Notes: a model not told the origin generated them from the sequence alone. A stretch of 64,000 bases of DNA from Epiperipatus broadwayi (GCA_028023455.1 JAQFVV010006731.1:258001-322000); one strand, 5' to 3'; positions 34,323-48,128 are shown, counted from the stretch's first letter. Program-made: numbers and translations.

Positions 34323-36469
34323 TATAACGATCGAAATGAAATGGGAGATCGCATCGCACCGCACCGCACTACCAAGGGCACCATCTAGGCATTTGAGCCT
34401 AGAAAAATTTATAAAGTAGGCAGATACGCGCTGTTAGGATTCCACTTTATTTACATATTTAGATCGTTAGCCCATTGTCACTAGCTCAGTGGAGACGCAG
34501 AGATAAAAATCTATAAATTTTATATCTTAAATATAAAAGAATAAAAGCCACTGCCAGAAATTAACACATAAAAATATTTATTTACGCACATATAAAATAA
34601 TATTTAAATTTTGAGGAATAAATTTCTTTTATAATTTTATATTGATCTTTAATTTTAAATTTAAGTAGATTTCAAATAATGAGTTTACTATTTATTTAGA
34701 GGGTCGAGTATGAATGGACTACACAGGTCTGCATTTGAAAAGGAAAATATTCTTCCCTGATTTAACCTTAGGCAACAAATTTCGCAATCAACTGGCGCCA
34801 ATCCATCTGATACATTCATGTATTCAATGTAGCATGATACGACAACACAAAATACCATATTGTCAGGAATGTGCATCTGAACAATAAGTAGAAATAGAGA
34901 AGATATTGACTCTCCACCAACAGGAATGTGACATCTGTTGGCAAGTAGATCAATAAACTAAAAACTCCATAGGAATGGACTGCGGTCTTCTGCCGACTTA
35001 CAAACCCATCCATAGGCAAACAGAGGGTGTGTGGCGTATATCTATAATCCTGCCCGTAGCAGACCTCATACTACATCTACTAATTACACAAATATATCCA
35101 ATCCATTGAACCAATTCAACTACAAAATGAATAACCTAAGATTACCCTCCCTTAATACAACTTTACAAAACTATATAGCCATTCACGCCCGACTTAATTT
35201 TAACATTTAAATACGTTCGCACAGATTTGTTTAAAAATGTTGGGTATAGATCGATTACATAGATTCCACGGTCAAAAACATTTCAAAATAAACATAAACG
35301 ATCAAAATACAAAATTATTGATACCGACAATCGCAGAGGGAAACTTATAAGTAACCCAATAGTATTCACCATAAGATACTTGCATTGTCACCAATAACTT
35401 AAAAGACATCCGAATAAATACATTTTAGATACTCACCGTAAGGTATCATTATTTATCGAATGTCTATATATTTTGATCAAATATGAAAACCAAAATATAA
35501 TTAACCGCAAACGAATCCATGCAAGCGTCTATAAACAACTTTAAATTTAATACATTTTAGTTAAAATATAATACACACAAAAAAAAATGAACTGGAAATG
35601 ATTGCTTAAACATCTACATAAAAAAATATCAATAATTGAATTTGCATTCTTTAAGTCAGATAAGAGTTCTTATTTTCAGTTATTAATTACTTGCAATTTT
35701 AGGAAAGTTATTAGATAGATACAATAGTTCATACTTTACGGATTTAATAGATTGAGAAGTCCATCTTCGTGATCACTTTAGTAGATTTTGTCCTTCTTTG
35801 AAATGAAACTGCGACTTGCCATGCATTTGGTCAGGAACTGTCATCCAGAGGCCTCAGCTGGTTGTCCGGAAAATTAAATTTATTGCAGACTTCCACATCG
35901 TGAAAATCTGCAATATAGCTAGTTATAATGATCTATTCATAGTCAGCTCTAAGATAACAATTTTAATAATCATTTTGCTTTTATATTTTTCTTAGCCTCT
36001 TATCATTTGATCATAGGATTCAATCGGCAATGCGTCACTAATCCTCTGGTGTTTCAGTTACGGTCCGTGCTGAATTTCTGGTGTTTGCATTGGTCATTTA
36101 ATTTCTCTTTCTTCTCTTATCTAACTTTTCATCTGACTTTTTAATTAAACAGCTTTTAGATAATTAATAAACAATCATTTCCATTTACAGATTACAGGAA
36201 TTAATTAATACCTGTTTTTATTTTAACTTACGTTATTTTTTTATTAAAATATTTTTATATTTCAATCTTGTATTTTTTTTATTTAAAAAAATACGTTCAA
36301 ATACTTTTTTTTCTTGTTTATGAAAAAAAATATTTTTAAAGTTTAGCATCTGTGCGAATGTATACGTTTAACAATATTTTAATTTTAGCGTTTAGTTTTT
36401 TCCTTTTATTTGCGAACTTTTAAGTTTTTATTTTAAATTAATGTAACGACATATTTATATATCGTTACA
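34323..36469. mobile_element. TGTAAC/GTTACA repeat family, copy 3 (probable solo LTR)
   Basis: A 2.15 kb unit. The left end reads TATAACGATCG and the right end ATATCGTTACA, giving inverted ends, with TA runs on both sides (34309-34321 and 36470-36481). It is the best-preserved relative of the 13705-15864 copy. The two central blocks occur in the opposite order here: the AACCTTAGGC/ACTCCATAGG block (34700-35130) comes before the hairpin block (35216-35570). A minus-strand LTR orientation is inferred from the gypsy LTR at 61191. No coding sequence, PBS or PPT flanks it. Confidence 0.6.
35345..35470. repeat. Imperfect hairpin with repeated CACCxTAAGxTA words
   Basis: CACCATAAGATACT and CACCGTAAGGTATC are about 70 bp apart. 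GACATCCGAATAAATA pairs with TATTTATCGAATGTC. The same block occurs at 14270-14375 in copy 1 with very few differences. It is therefore better conserved than the rest of the repeat. Confidence 0.6.
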
Positions 36470-38690
36470 ATATATATATACCTGTGGTTTGTTTTAATTA
36501 ATTTTACTTTTAAGTTTGTATTCATATCTAAATATTGTGCTGCTATCTAATGACTTAAGAACACACACCATCCCTTCATCAACTCATGCAGACATGTAAT
36601 TAGGATAAGTGCCAATGTTAAATGTTAGAAATATTCAAGGCTAATGTTCTACTGCTGTTGCCATAGGCTCAAGTTTGAAAGTGTTGTTAATTGGTTATTA
36701 GATTTAGAGAATGGGTAAACAGGTTAGAATCCATAAGTATTCTTGATCTTTGATCACGTGTATAGTTGGATTCAAGGTACTTTTACCCAGACTATGAATT
36801 GTGTTGAATTAATATACAATTTTGATGGTAGACTACTAATCACTTTCTTGTTTATAGAAGAAGATACTCTAACATAGACCACGACTGTAAGCTCTGCCTT
36901 ATTTCAATGTGAAAGACTGCAAATTCTCAGAAACTTTATCATATTTATTTATAAAACCAATGGTCACTGGATATATACCTATAAGGAAAGTATAGGGAAA
37001 GGCTTCTTTCCCTCAATAAGGATTACAACATTCCTTTTGCATAGTATTTGTTTAATGAGCTGTAAACTGACATTTGATCAATCAATAGAAAACCCTATTA
37101 ATTTACTTTTAAATATTATCAGGAGAATAAAACAGAGAGACAAAACCCTGGCTCCTCCTGGCATTCATGTGGCAACATAGAGCCTTTTCATATTACCCAC
37201 TGGCTGCTAACCTTGAACAGGGAATGCTCTCCAGACTGTTATTACATCTTGCCCATATGATCAAATCTTATGTTAATCATTATTATGTTTTACTAATTGT
37301 AACCACAAACCTTAATAAAGTTCTTTGATTTTTTTTAAAAAGATTGGAATTACTTCATAAAAATTTAAAGGCATCATAATAATAGATAATCAGCGATTTG
37401 GGCATGGAATCATTGTTTGAAAGTTTTTCTGGTGGCTTTTGATTACCAGACATAATCAGACAGGGATATGCCTCAATTTAATGCAGTGATAATGATTTAA
37501 TTCTGATCTGAAGGTGAAAGTATTCCCTAGTCTAAATCTTTACAACTGCAATACACAACTCTTCTTAATAATTGATATATTTTATACACAAATAAACTGA
37601 TATAAAATTTTTGCCCAGTTCTTTAGTATATCGTATTATCATTTTCATTTACCTTGTTATACGTTATTTATTTAAAATGCAATAAAACTTTTTTTTCAAT
37701 TATATACCAAACATTTTCAACTTGCTTTTCGATTTATTTCAAAATGATAGTGGCTTTACCACATAATAAAGTTTGATAATAATAGTATTAAAATGTGGCA
37801 GATTCTTGAATTCATAATAGTCGCTCTTAATTAATATAAATAACATCGTGGTCCAAAAAATTAATTATGTCGGAAGCAGTCAGTTTGAGAAGTCTTGTTT
37901 GAAATAGCTGTATATTATATTGTGATAAAGAAAGCGTTACAGCTTATTCCATCTAGAATTTTCTTCTAGGTTTTCCTTAAAGTTTAAATTCATTAATGAT
38001 ATTAGTAGTAAGATAAGAAAAGTAATTGACAAATAATAATTTGCTGTCTTTACGGTAAAAATATAAATAACGAATATCATAACTAAGGTAAACAATGAAA
38101 TGATTTGTTGCTCTGGGATAAACACTCGATTTTGTTAGCAAAGTGCAATAGTAGAGTGATGGATCAAAGTGATTTAAATATCTCTGACTCAAAGCTCAAC
38201 CTTACAAATTTTAATACTTAAACAATGGCAGATAGTCCACAGACATGAAGTTGCTATGGACCCCCCAAAAAACCCTTATTAAATCTGTGCTTCAAAATTT
38301 CAAAAATTATAATGATCATTCAATAATATGTATATTTGTTATGTAAATACAACTGTTTAAGATATTTTTTAAAAGAATAATTTTAAGTGATACTTGAGAT
38401 TTTATTCAAAGACATTTCTAATTATAGCAGTGCCAGAAACCTCATATTCAATGAATTTCAGCAAATGTTGCTTGAGATTCATTTGCTTTTATTAATGCAT
38501 GCAATTAGCACCATTAGCCCTGCTCACCGAGTAACATCTGTAATTATTTGAGCATGATATGTGTACCTATTCTGATTTTGCTTCAGAATGAAAACATCTT
38601 TATTGTTCTCATCTAGAATGAACAATAATTTTTTCTGGTTTTTCTTTGTAATTAACATTTATAAATTACCATATAAAATATATATATATT
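36470..38690. other. AT-rich intergenic sequence
   Basis: No gene or element is recognised over 2.2 kb. A GC-richer patch at 37120-37260 has no frame of interest. Confidence 0.25.
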
Positions 38691-38797
38691 TTCTATATGT
38701 CATAGCATCGGCCGGGAGGCGAACCCGCAACAACAGTTTCCAACCAACTGCTTGCTTGCAAGGCTGCTGCGTTGACCTCTCGGCTAAAACGCTTGAC
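38691..38797 (-). mobile_element. tRNA-derived retroposon, copy 1
   Basis: On the minus strand the unit starts GTCAAGCG and ends GCTATGACATATAG. It has an A-box-like TTTAGCCGAGAGGTCAACGC, a long variable region and a B-box-like GGGTTCGCCTCCC, so it resembles a class II (Leu-like) tRNA. The 53965 copy shares both ends. It has no clear A tail or target duplication here and sits beside a TA run. It is not a functional tRNA, because the D and anticodon arms pair poorly. Confidence 0.65.
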
Positions 38798-41700
38798 AAC
38801 ATATAATTATTTATTACAGAAAAATATTATAAAATAATAAAAAAATATTTTAAATATTTGTCACAATAGGCGTTAGTGTTGAATATATCACAACAGAACC
38901 AATTCAATAGCAGCTCGAATTAATTACTTTGCAAAATGGTATAAAAAAAGTTTAATAAAACCTCTTATAAATTGGATAATCAATGTATAAATTGCCTTAT
39001 GTGAAGTATATTCGATATAATATACATGCTTCATAAGTACACTGGGTTAAAAAATTAAAAAAATTAATTTGTTCATTTTAATTCTACTATTAAAGATATT
39101 ATAATGGAAATATACTTTGAAAAACAATAAAATGATAGTTATACTATATGAGGGAGAAAAAAAATGTTTTGATATGGGCAAGAAATTTCAATTGCATAGT
39201 TGCAAAAATATAAAATATTTTATGTCCCTTTCTGATTTGCATTCTAAATGGGATTTTAAATAAATAAATCTTACCCATTTCTATAGTAAATTAAATGTAA
39301 AATGTAAATATGCTGTTGAAAATTTGTGATTATTAAAAATAAGAATGTTATCATAAATATTTAAAAGCCCATAATGATTTTTACTCCCTACCTCTAACCC
39401 AAATAAAGAAAAAAAAAAATTAATTTCTTATAAAATAACGGTATGATTTAAAAATATCTCTAAAATTATTTGTTTCCATAACACGTTGTGAAAGGAATGA
39501 AGAAAATGTTTATTAAAAAACATGTGGTAGATAAACATATATCCATAGCTAAACTTTAAAGAATCTATTGTTATGAAAACATCCATTAAATATATCAACA
39601 AATTTGGATATAAAAAGTTTAGAAACAAACAACTGCAGCCGCCCAATCTAGTCTATTTGAATATTCAATTCAAGAAGTAGCATTACAATGATGCTATGAA
39701 GAGAAAATACTGGATAAAGCAGTTTTTTACTGATGAACTGAATAATGTTAATAATTATATCTTGCTGTTTTAAAACATTTTTCAATATTCCATTTATAAC
39801 ATCAAGTATAATGATCTTATCTAAGGAAGACTATTTACAGGGTAGGTTAACAACGAAAACCACATTAGTCAAATTACCTGGAGATGCAATTGGATCCAGA
39901 TATCAACACTGAAGTTATCTAAAACCAATCATTGCATACTTTAAAATATCACGGATAAAATATAATATATTATTGTATTTTAATCTCCTAAACAAAGTTA
40001 TATTATACTCTTCCCTACTAAATTCTAAATTATTGAACTAATATAATTTATTATTTTAAAATACTAATATTTACAATTATATTTATTTACATTTTAATAT
40101 CTCTTTATTTTGCATTTATATTGTATTATATAATTAAAATTTTATGATTTGTATCACTTTGCAATACTCTATATTCTAACATTATAATATAAATACTTTA
40201 TCGTTGTTATATATTTAGGAAGATTATTAATCAAAACGATAATAATACATATTAGGTATTGTTTCCATATCATCATTGATACTTCATTTTTTTCATTTTT
40301 CATCTTTAAGCATTCATAAATATTACTCTTTATATTATAGCACATATTTGTTCAATTTATATCATTCTTTCAATAAATTATACTATTTTCAATTCATTTG
40401 AAAGTCTAGCTATGCTTCCTACTTATATCTTTAAATCATTAATAGATGTCTAAGTTGTATAGTTTTATGTAATAACAAGTGTGAGATGATGAATATCTTA
40501 TTTAGAACATACTAACAATTTTCTGGACTAAATGTAACATAAGGTCATATTTCAAACTGAGTCCACCATAATTTCTACCACAGCTCCTATTTTCAAGGTC
40601 TTACTAATCTAATAATATTATCAATCAAATATAAGTACTCTGACTTATAAAATATTTCAGTATCTTTGACTTAAATAACCACATTCTCAGCATTACAGGA
40701 TTTCTAATCTGCTTCTCTTGTACTACTACTCATTAAAGCACTTCTCTGAAAACCCTATATCACATTATAATTATTACATCCTACTCTCATTACATCTAAA
40801 TTTATCTTAATATTATAATCTTCTCAACATTCTGAAGAAGATTAAGAATAAATAAATAGTCTTTTGTGATAAAACTATCATATATTCAATAAATTATTTG
40901 ATATTTATCTATAAACAGATCAAATTATACGCCCAATTTCACACATATACCAACATTCAAATAAATGAAATCTATTCTCATATCTAGTCAAAATAAAAGT
41001 CATAGATCCAATTCATAGATCACATGACCATATCTCTTAAGCTTGTAAGTTATAAACAGTGAGGATTGCCAATTCCTCATATCATCTCATTTCATTTAAA
41101 ATTATAAACATTATAATTACCATATTTATTTATTTGACATGATTCCACGTTTTGAATTAATTATTCATACTGTTCACTTCCTTGTAGTTACAACTTCTTC
41201 ATCATTATAAAATCAAAATCCATATATACATAACAAAAAAATTATATTCTTAAATTCGAATATTATATATAACCAATATACTTACATACTATGTATTATT
41301 CTAAAACAGAAAAAAAGAATATATTTAACAAAACGAATACAATATAAACGATAAAAATTAACACTAAGTTGAGGGAATGTGGTCTTTATGACAAGAAAAT
41401 GACCAACTGATAACTGACTAAAGAAATATATTTTTATTTTCATTTTTATCCTATCTGCACTTCGTTTCATTTCAATTAACTTGAGCATCATATTTTAAAA
41501 AAATGATAAAATGTTTGATACCATAAGCAAACATATATTGAAGCAGTCACTCTGTAGTCAGAGTGAGCTTCATATTCTCCTTCATAAAAAACTAACAATC
41601 TACAAGGGTTCAAGCCCAGCAGTCATATTTAATTTACTAACAATGCTATCATCTATTATGCGGAAACACATATATATATATAAATAAATAAATAAATAAA

Positions 41701-42715
41701 TATATATATATATATGAGAACACTTTCCTGTATAACCAATGTTTTATAATTTTAATTTTGTTACTTTTGAATATTTTGATCTTCTATTTTTTTTTTTTTT
41801 TGTAAAGAGAAAAATTTGTAATCATGTCAGGTTTGTAATTTTTATAAAATTATTTGTATTTAATTTCAATTTTGTAAAAATATAAAAAAAAGACAATATA
41901 ACCAAGATGTCAAGTTCAAATTAACCCATTGTGAAGTTTTGCTTCACTAATTAAATATTTTAAAGCTCTGCTTTCATTGATTAAAATATTGTATTCTTAT
42001 GATATTTTTTTTGGGTTTTACCAATTAAAATTTAATCATCTTAACTAAAATTATTTCGCTAATGAAAGTTCTTTTTTTCATTTATTTGTATTCTTAAATT
42101 CTTTCGGACTGGAATGTGATTTGAACCTTATCAGCTTCTTATATCTTAATTTTAATTAAAAATGGGTTGCAATTTGGTAACGAATTTATGAATTGTCATA
42201 TCTGTCTCTGGGACAATGAACAGAGGCAGTCCTGTAATAGCTTGGGGCATATAAATAGAATAGATTGCAGACAAGGGCTCTCTTTTCCATTTCTCCTTTC
42301 CTGATGAGAGCAACAAGAAAAGAATCTATAGTGACAAGCAATTCCAGAATTCCAGTCAAGTATGGAGCCAAACCATCCTTCCCATGCCTCTCACGGCTGT
42401 CTCCTGAATGCCACCAAGAAGCTCTTGCCACGGAAGAATGATGTCATCAACGAAGAAATAGTAATGACCAAGATTTCTGACCACCAAGCTGTTTATGGTA
42501 AACTGAAGCTCTGAGAGTGAACTATCCAGCCATTGACTCAGACTATGCCAAGGTAACAGTCCAATATCTATATAAAGTTGTCCGTGCTTGCCTATATTTT
42601 GTGAGGGTAATGTAAAATCATACCCACATCAACCTTTAGCAACCTATAGTGTTAAGTTATGTCAGGTTAATATTTATATCCAGTTAAACTAATAAGTTTT
42701 GCTAATCTATTATTT
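38798..42715. other. Long AT-rich stretch without recognised features
   Basis: Almost 4 kb of strongly AT-rich DNA with no convincing frame. It includes an (AAAT)n/(TA)n microsatellite at about 41675-41713. A TATAAATAG box at 42250-42258 is followed by roughly 280 GC-richer bases up to 42530, with no identified product. Confidence 0.3.
41675..41713. repeat. (TA)n(AAAT)n(TA)n compound microsatellite
   Basis: TATATATA, then five AAAT units, then a TA run. Confidence 0.9.
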
Positions 42716-43033
42716 AATATATAGGGTATATGAGCACAGACTTTCACACCACCCACCACTCTCTACTCTATCTCATAACACTGATACACTTAAACACATA
42801 TATGTTAAAAAGATAAATAATCACCAATATACGTATTTCATTAATATATATCAGCACTTATAGCATATATGTGTAGAGATGGTAATCTGTCCCAACTGAT
42901 GATTGCTGGTTTAGCATGAAATACGTATATTGGTGATTATTTATCTTTTCAACATATGTGTTCAAATGTATCAGTGTTATGAGATAGAGTGGAGAGTGGT
43001 GGGGAATCCTGTGCTCATATACCCTATATATTA
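42716..43033. mobile_element. Foldback (MITE-like) element
   Basis: The left arm (about 42720-42842) contains ATAGGGTATATGAGCACAG, ACTCTATCTCATAACACTGA and AATCACCAATATACGTATTTCA. The right arm (about 42917-43030) is its reverse complement with a modest number of mismatches, ending CTCATATACCCTAT. A spacer of about 75 bp separates them. The flanks are AT-only, so the target duplication is uncertain. There is no ORF. Confidence 0.8.
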
Positions 43034-44808
43034 CATATATAGACACAGGTATATAATAAGCCTGTGTTTCTGTTAATCTATTATTTGTAAAATTTGAATT
43101 AAGTAAAACGCATATCTATATAGGCTTAATATGTCAGTATTACATTAATTAACTGAATAATAAATCATGTATAACAAAATCTTATATATATATATATATA
43201 TGGTAACAGTGAAAACTCCAATTGTTGCAATTAGCAAGATTAAATACTTTAAGAATTTATACAAATATATATATATATTATAATAACAATTAACTTGTGT
43301 TGAATGTTGTACATGTCACAACAAAGGATAGAACGATGACATAGACTGTAATAAGCAAGCTTAATAACAGTCGAGAATCAAATACTTTGCCAAGCAACAT
43401 AATAATAGGAGTGAAATAGTAATGTATAGCATAATTTTTTGAATCGATTATCGTGATATGTATATGGATAACAATAGGCTCATACAGAAAAGAAATGAAA
43501 TGCATTGTATGCTAGGAAACAGAAACGACATCATTTATAAAAAACAAAACAATTATAACTCATTCTTCTTCAATATTATACATTCACTATGAGAAGCCAA
43601 TTTCATTGGAATCAGAGATTTCGAACGCCATTAAAAATGGAGATTTTAGTTAAAACATATCGATTTTATAAATATAATTAATGCTAGATTTAATGAAGCA
43701 AAAATGACTTTTATTATAAAGCAAACAAATTATTTCAAGCAATCGGATATATATATATATATTTGTTAGAAAGCATTTTAAATTGGTAAAATAAAAATAA
43801 TAAAATTGGGTAATAAATCATCTAATTAAGTGTGAATTTAGAAGAAGAATATGTATCTATATAGCCTGCATACTAAATTAGTGGATAAGTTAGTATATAC
43901 AATATATATATATATTTTGCGAACTGTCGTTAATTTAAAACTGACACTTATTAAGTTAATAACATGTATTTTGGCTAAAGGAGTTGATTGTTGTTTGGTT
44001 GGATCATTAATCTGCTAACCATGAGAGCTTAAATATCAAGTGTCTACATTGTAATTGCCTAAGAGACTATCTTTGTTCAGAAATGGAATGTCTATGCAAG
44101 GACTAAGGGAAAACGCCAGTTAACCACCGCGGTCGGCTTCGGAATGCCTCATTTGGAAGCTACAAGGAGCAATCCATATCTGCACAGAGGAAATTGCCTG
44201 AAATATGAGTCGTGTGCTGTGGAGAAACCTGTCAATTCACCTGATATCATCAGCTGATCGATTCATGAAATTATGTTCATTATGTATTATAATTTTGTTT
44301 TTGCTTTCAAAATATGTATGTATATATTACTATTTTTCTTTATTATTTTATTCTTATTATTTGGAATATAAAGTCAGCTGATTCAGCATTTTTAGAATAG
44401 TTTCATTTTCGGAGAGCGTGAGAAAACAAGGGGGGGGGGTAACTTTAGATGGGATTATTGTTTTATATTTTTTCTTTACTAATAAAGTCTAGGTTCGATC
44501 CCATTTCTTAGTATTTGATTTTCGTTGTCACTACAGTAAAGATTAATTGAAATTTGAGGTAAGAGTTTTATTTTAAATACATTAAGTCTCAGACACTATG
44601 ACAGAACAAATTTTACTTGTTATTTGTTTATTAATACTTGTTACTTAGATTTATTCTGTGAAAATGATTAATTCTCTTAATGCATCTACTTTTCTTTTGC
44701 CTTATGAGATACATTTAACTTGTAAAAGGAGAAGGGGGGTCTTCGGATAATCAATTTTCAACCATTGGAACCGGACTACTATAGGAATTGATGTATATAT
44801 TAAAACAT
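43034..44808. other. Intergenic sequence with several (TA)n runs
   Basis: TA runs lie at 43184-43200, 43266-43278, 43748-43762 and 43901-43914. A GC-richer patch at 44080-44270 has no ORF. A G10 run at 44430-44440 is followed by AACTTTAG. A tRNA B-box-like word GGTTCGATCCC at 44492-44502 lacks an A box at the right distance. Nothing could be assigned. Confidence 0.3.
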
Positions 44809-44819
44809 AAATATAGCTT

Positions 44820-47800
44820 GGCTGCAGAAATGAGTTTGCTATTAACTGAAAGGAGACCCTTTGATTCCTCTTGGAGGCCTTAAAGGAACCGAGCAGGGCA
44901 AATTCCTAATGTCCACTCCATACGTTCTTGTCATTGCAGCTGTTATTACTATATGTTTATTCATATAGTATACGAACATGGATGGGCTGCTCACCAACAC
45001 GCATTAGCCAGCGTGGTGAGTTTATTGGCTTTTTACCTCTGAGTTTAAGATCAAGAAACACCATGGTCTTTCTTCTCAGTGCCTGATAAGGCAGAATGAA
45101 TGTTTGTGTAAATGATAAAGATTTTTCCCAATTATACAATTATGACAGACAAAAATAAAGCATGGCCCTTAATCCCAGGAGGCTGTAAAGTCACCAACCA
45201 AGGCAGCAGTTGGTGGCTGAAGGTGGAGGGTGCTAAGAATACCCTGGAGGCGGACCCAGGCTGCTATTTGATGACGACTTTTTATTTAGGTACTTACAAC
45301 TGCAGATCACTTTCAAGTGAAGGAAGATTGCAAGAATTAGAAGAAGAACTCTCTTATATTAAATGGGATATTATTGGACTTTGTGAAGTTAGAAGAAAAG
45401 GTGAAGAGACAATAGATTTAAAAAGTGGACATATGCTCTATTATAAAGGCACAAATATTGGAAATACAAGTGGAGTAGGATTCATTATAAATAAAAAGTG
45501 GAAGAACAATATTGTGGAGATTGATGGTGTATCAGACAGAGTGGCAAGATTAGTTATACAACTTAATAGCAGATATCAAATGCAGATAATTCAGGTTTAT
45601 GCCCCAACAAGTTCTCACAGTGATGAAGTAGTAGAAGATTTTTATATGGATGTACAAAAGGCTTTTGATCAGAGTAAACAACATTTTAAAATTGTTATGG
45701 GAGATTTTAATGCTAGAATTGGTAAACAAATGAAAGATGAAAGTGTTGTAGGTAATTTTGGTTATGGTAATAGAAATGCGAGAGGACATAGACTTGTGGA
45801 GTTTGCAGAGAAGGAAAAACTTTATATTATGAATTCTTTTTTTGAAAAAAATGTTAGAAGAAAATGGACATAGAAGCATCCAAATGAAGGTACAGCAGAA
45901 TTGGATTATATTTTGACTAACAGGAAATACATATTTCAAGATTGTTATGTTCTTAATAAATTTAACACAGGAAGTGATCATCGATTAGTAAGGGGTAAGA
46001 TACATGTTAATGTAAAACTAGAGAGACAAAAATTATTAAGAAAAACTATATTTACAGTTGATATTCCTAATCTTCAGAAACATTCTAATGAATTTAAATT
46101 AGAACTTACAAATCGGTTTCAAGTATTAGTAGATTTTGAACATGATTCAGATTTGAATGAAATTAATATGAAAATAACTGATACACTTTTAAAAACTGCA
46201 ACAAAGATAGCTGGTAGAAAAAAGCAGCAATTGACTAATAAAATTTCTACTGAGACTAGAGAACTTATGAAGAAAAGAAGGAATATGAAGATATGCAAGA
46301 ATGATGCATTAAAAAGAATTAAATATCTCGAATTTTGTAAAATGGTGCGGAAAAGAGTTGAAAATGATATAAGAAAGTATAACTGTGAACTAGCAAGAAA
46401 AGCTGTAGAAGAAAATAAAAGTCTTAAGAATGTAAAACAACATTTTGGTATTGGTAGGAAATTTATATCTGCAATAAGGAAAAAAGATGGAATTATTACT
46501 AAAAAGAGGGATGACATTATGAAATTGGTAGAAGATTTTTATCAAGAATTATATAATAATAAAGAACAAGTACCTCCTATATCTATTACATCTTCCGAAT
46601 TGCCCAGAATTTTAAATGAAGAAGTGAGAAATGCAATTAAATGTATGAAAAAAGGAAAGGCTCCAGGTAATGATGGAATTATAATTGATATATTAAAAGA
46701 AGCAGGTGAAGAAACAGAAAAAATATTAGCAAAGTTATATACCAAATGTCTAAATGATAAAGATGTACCGGATGATTGGAAGAATGCAGTAATAATATTA
46801 ATATTTAAAAAAGGTGATAAAGAAGATATTAGAAATTACAGACCTATCAGCCTTTTATCAGTTTTATATAAAATTTTTACCAAGATAATTACAACTCGTC
46901 TACAGAGAACCTTAGATTTTCACCAACCAAGAGAACAAGCTGGATTTAAAAGTGGTTTTAATACAGTAGATCATATTCAAGTATTGAGAGAAGTTATAGA
47001 AAGGACAAATGAATATGAGTTGTCATTATGTTTTGGATTTGTAGATTATGAAAAGGCATTTGATTCTATAAACATTTCTTCAGTGATTAAAGCATTGGAT
47101 CATCAAGGTATAGATCCAGGATATTGTCATATTTTAAAGAATATTTATAAAAATGCAACAGCAACAATTAGATTACATAATGATACTGGGAAAGTCAACA
47201 TTGAGAAAGGTGTAAGACAAGGTGACTCCATATCTCCAAAACTTTTTACAGCAGTGCTGCAAAAAGTATTTTGTGGATTAAAATGGGAAACTAAAGGAGT
47301 GAAAGTAAATGGAGATTATTTAAGTCATTTAGATTTCGCAGATGATGTAGTTGTTTTTGCAAATAATGCTTCCGAGCTGCAGGAAATGTTGCAGGAGTTA
47401 TCAGATGAAAGTAGGAAAGTAGGACTAAAGATAAATGTTAAAAAGACTAAAGTAATGTTTAATCGATTTGCTCAAAATATGAAAATAAAGATTGATTATG
47501 ATGAATTAGAAGAAGTTAAGAGTTACAAATACCTTGGTCAGATTATTAATACAGATGGAAACATAATAGAGGAAATTAATCATAGAATTAAACTTGGTTG
47601 GAGTGCTTTTGGTAGAAATAACTTGATATTAAAAGGAAATATGCCTATGTGTTTGAAAAGAAAGGTTTTTAACAAATGTGTTTTACCAGTTCTTACTTAT
47701 GGATCTGAGACTTGGACACTTAATAGAAGATCAATACAGAGACTTCAGACCACTCAAAGAAGTATGGAGAGATGTATGTTGGGAGTAACAAGAAGAGATC

Positions 47801-48117
47801 GAAAACGCAATGTATGGGTAAGAGAACAAACAGGTGTTACTGACCTCATTGAAAAAATTAAAAGATTGAAGTGGAGTTGGGCTGGACATATTGCTAGAAG
47901 AGATGATAATAGATGGACAATTGAAATTTTAAACTGGATTCCAAGAGATTGTAAAAGATCCAGAAGAAGACCACATGTAAGATGGATGGATGAAATAAGA
48001 AAATGTGTAGGGGTGATGTGGAGAAGAGAAGCTAAAGATCGGAAAAGATGGATTAAACTTGGAGATCTTCATCCTGCAGTGGATTGATAATGGTTGATAA
48101 TGATGATGATGATGATG
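44820..48117 (+). mobile_element. RTE-clade LINE, copy 2 (full length, with target duplication)
   Basis: A 3.3 kb element starting GGCTGCAGAAATGAG and ending in a (GAT)n tail. An 11-bp target duplication, AAATATAGCTT, flanks it at 44809-44819 and 48118-48128. This fixes the boundaries of the family and shows a genuine target-primed insertion. The 5' UTR is 322 bp. It is only slightly diverged from copy 1. Confidence 0.95.
45142..48087 (+). pseudogene. RTE-clade LINE endonuclease-reverse transcriptase, one premature stop
   Basis: A single frame of 981 sense codons, broken only by a TAG at 45871-45873. This is codon 244, where copy 1 has TGG (Trp). The start at 45142 is chosen by alignment with the copy 1 ATG at 18018, although the frame stays open 30 bp upstream to 45112. 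Domains are an AP-type endonuclease (GTYNCRS, LCEVR, MGDFNARIG before the stop; SDHRLVRG after it), the RT (FVDYEKAFDS, GVRQGDSISPKLF, DFADDVVVF, YKYLGQI) and the complete C-terminal block (GHIARRDDNRW...RPHVRWMDEI...RWIKLGDL). The stop lies inside the endonuclease. The remaining 728-codon frame (45901-48087) includes the full RT. Confidence 0.93.
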
Positions 48118-48128
48118 AAATATAGCTT

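Noticed and set aside
38798-42185. A host exon hidden in the long AT-rich stretch
   Set aside because: No frame above about 70 codons, and no codon bias or splice-bounded segment could be seen by eye; a gene finder or RNA-seq would be decisive.
44492-44502. tRNA B-box-like GGTTCGATCCC as part of another SINE
   Set aside because: No A box within 30-60 bp upstream and no tail or duplication was found.
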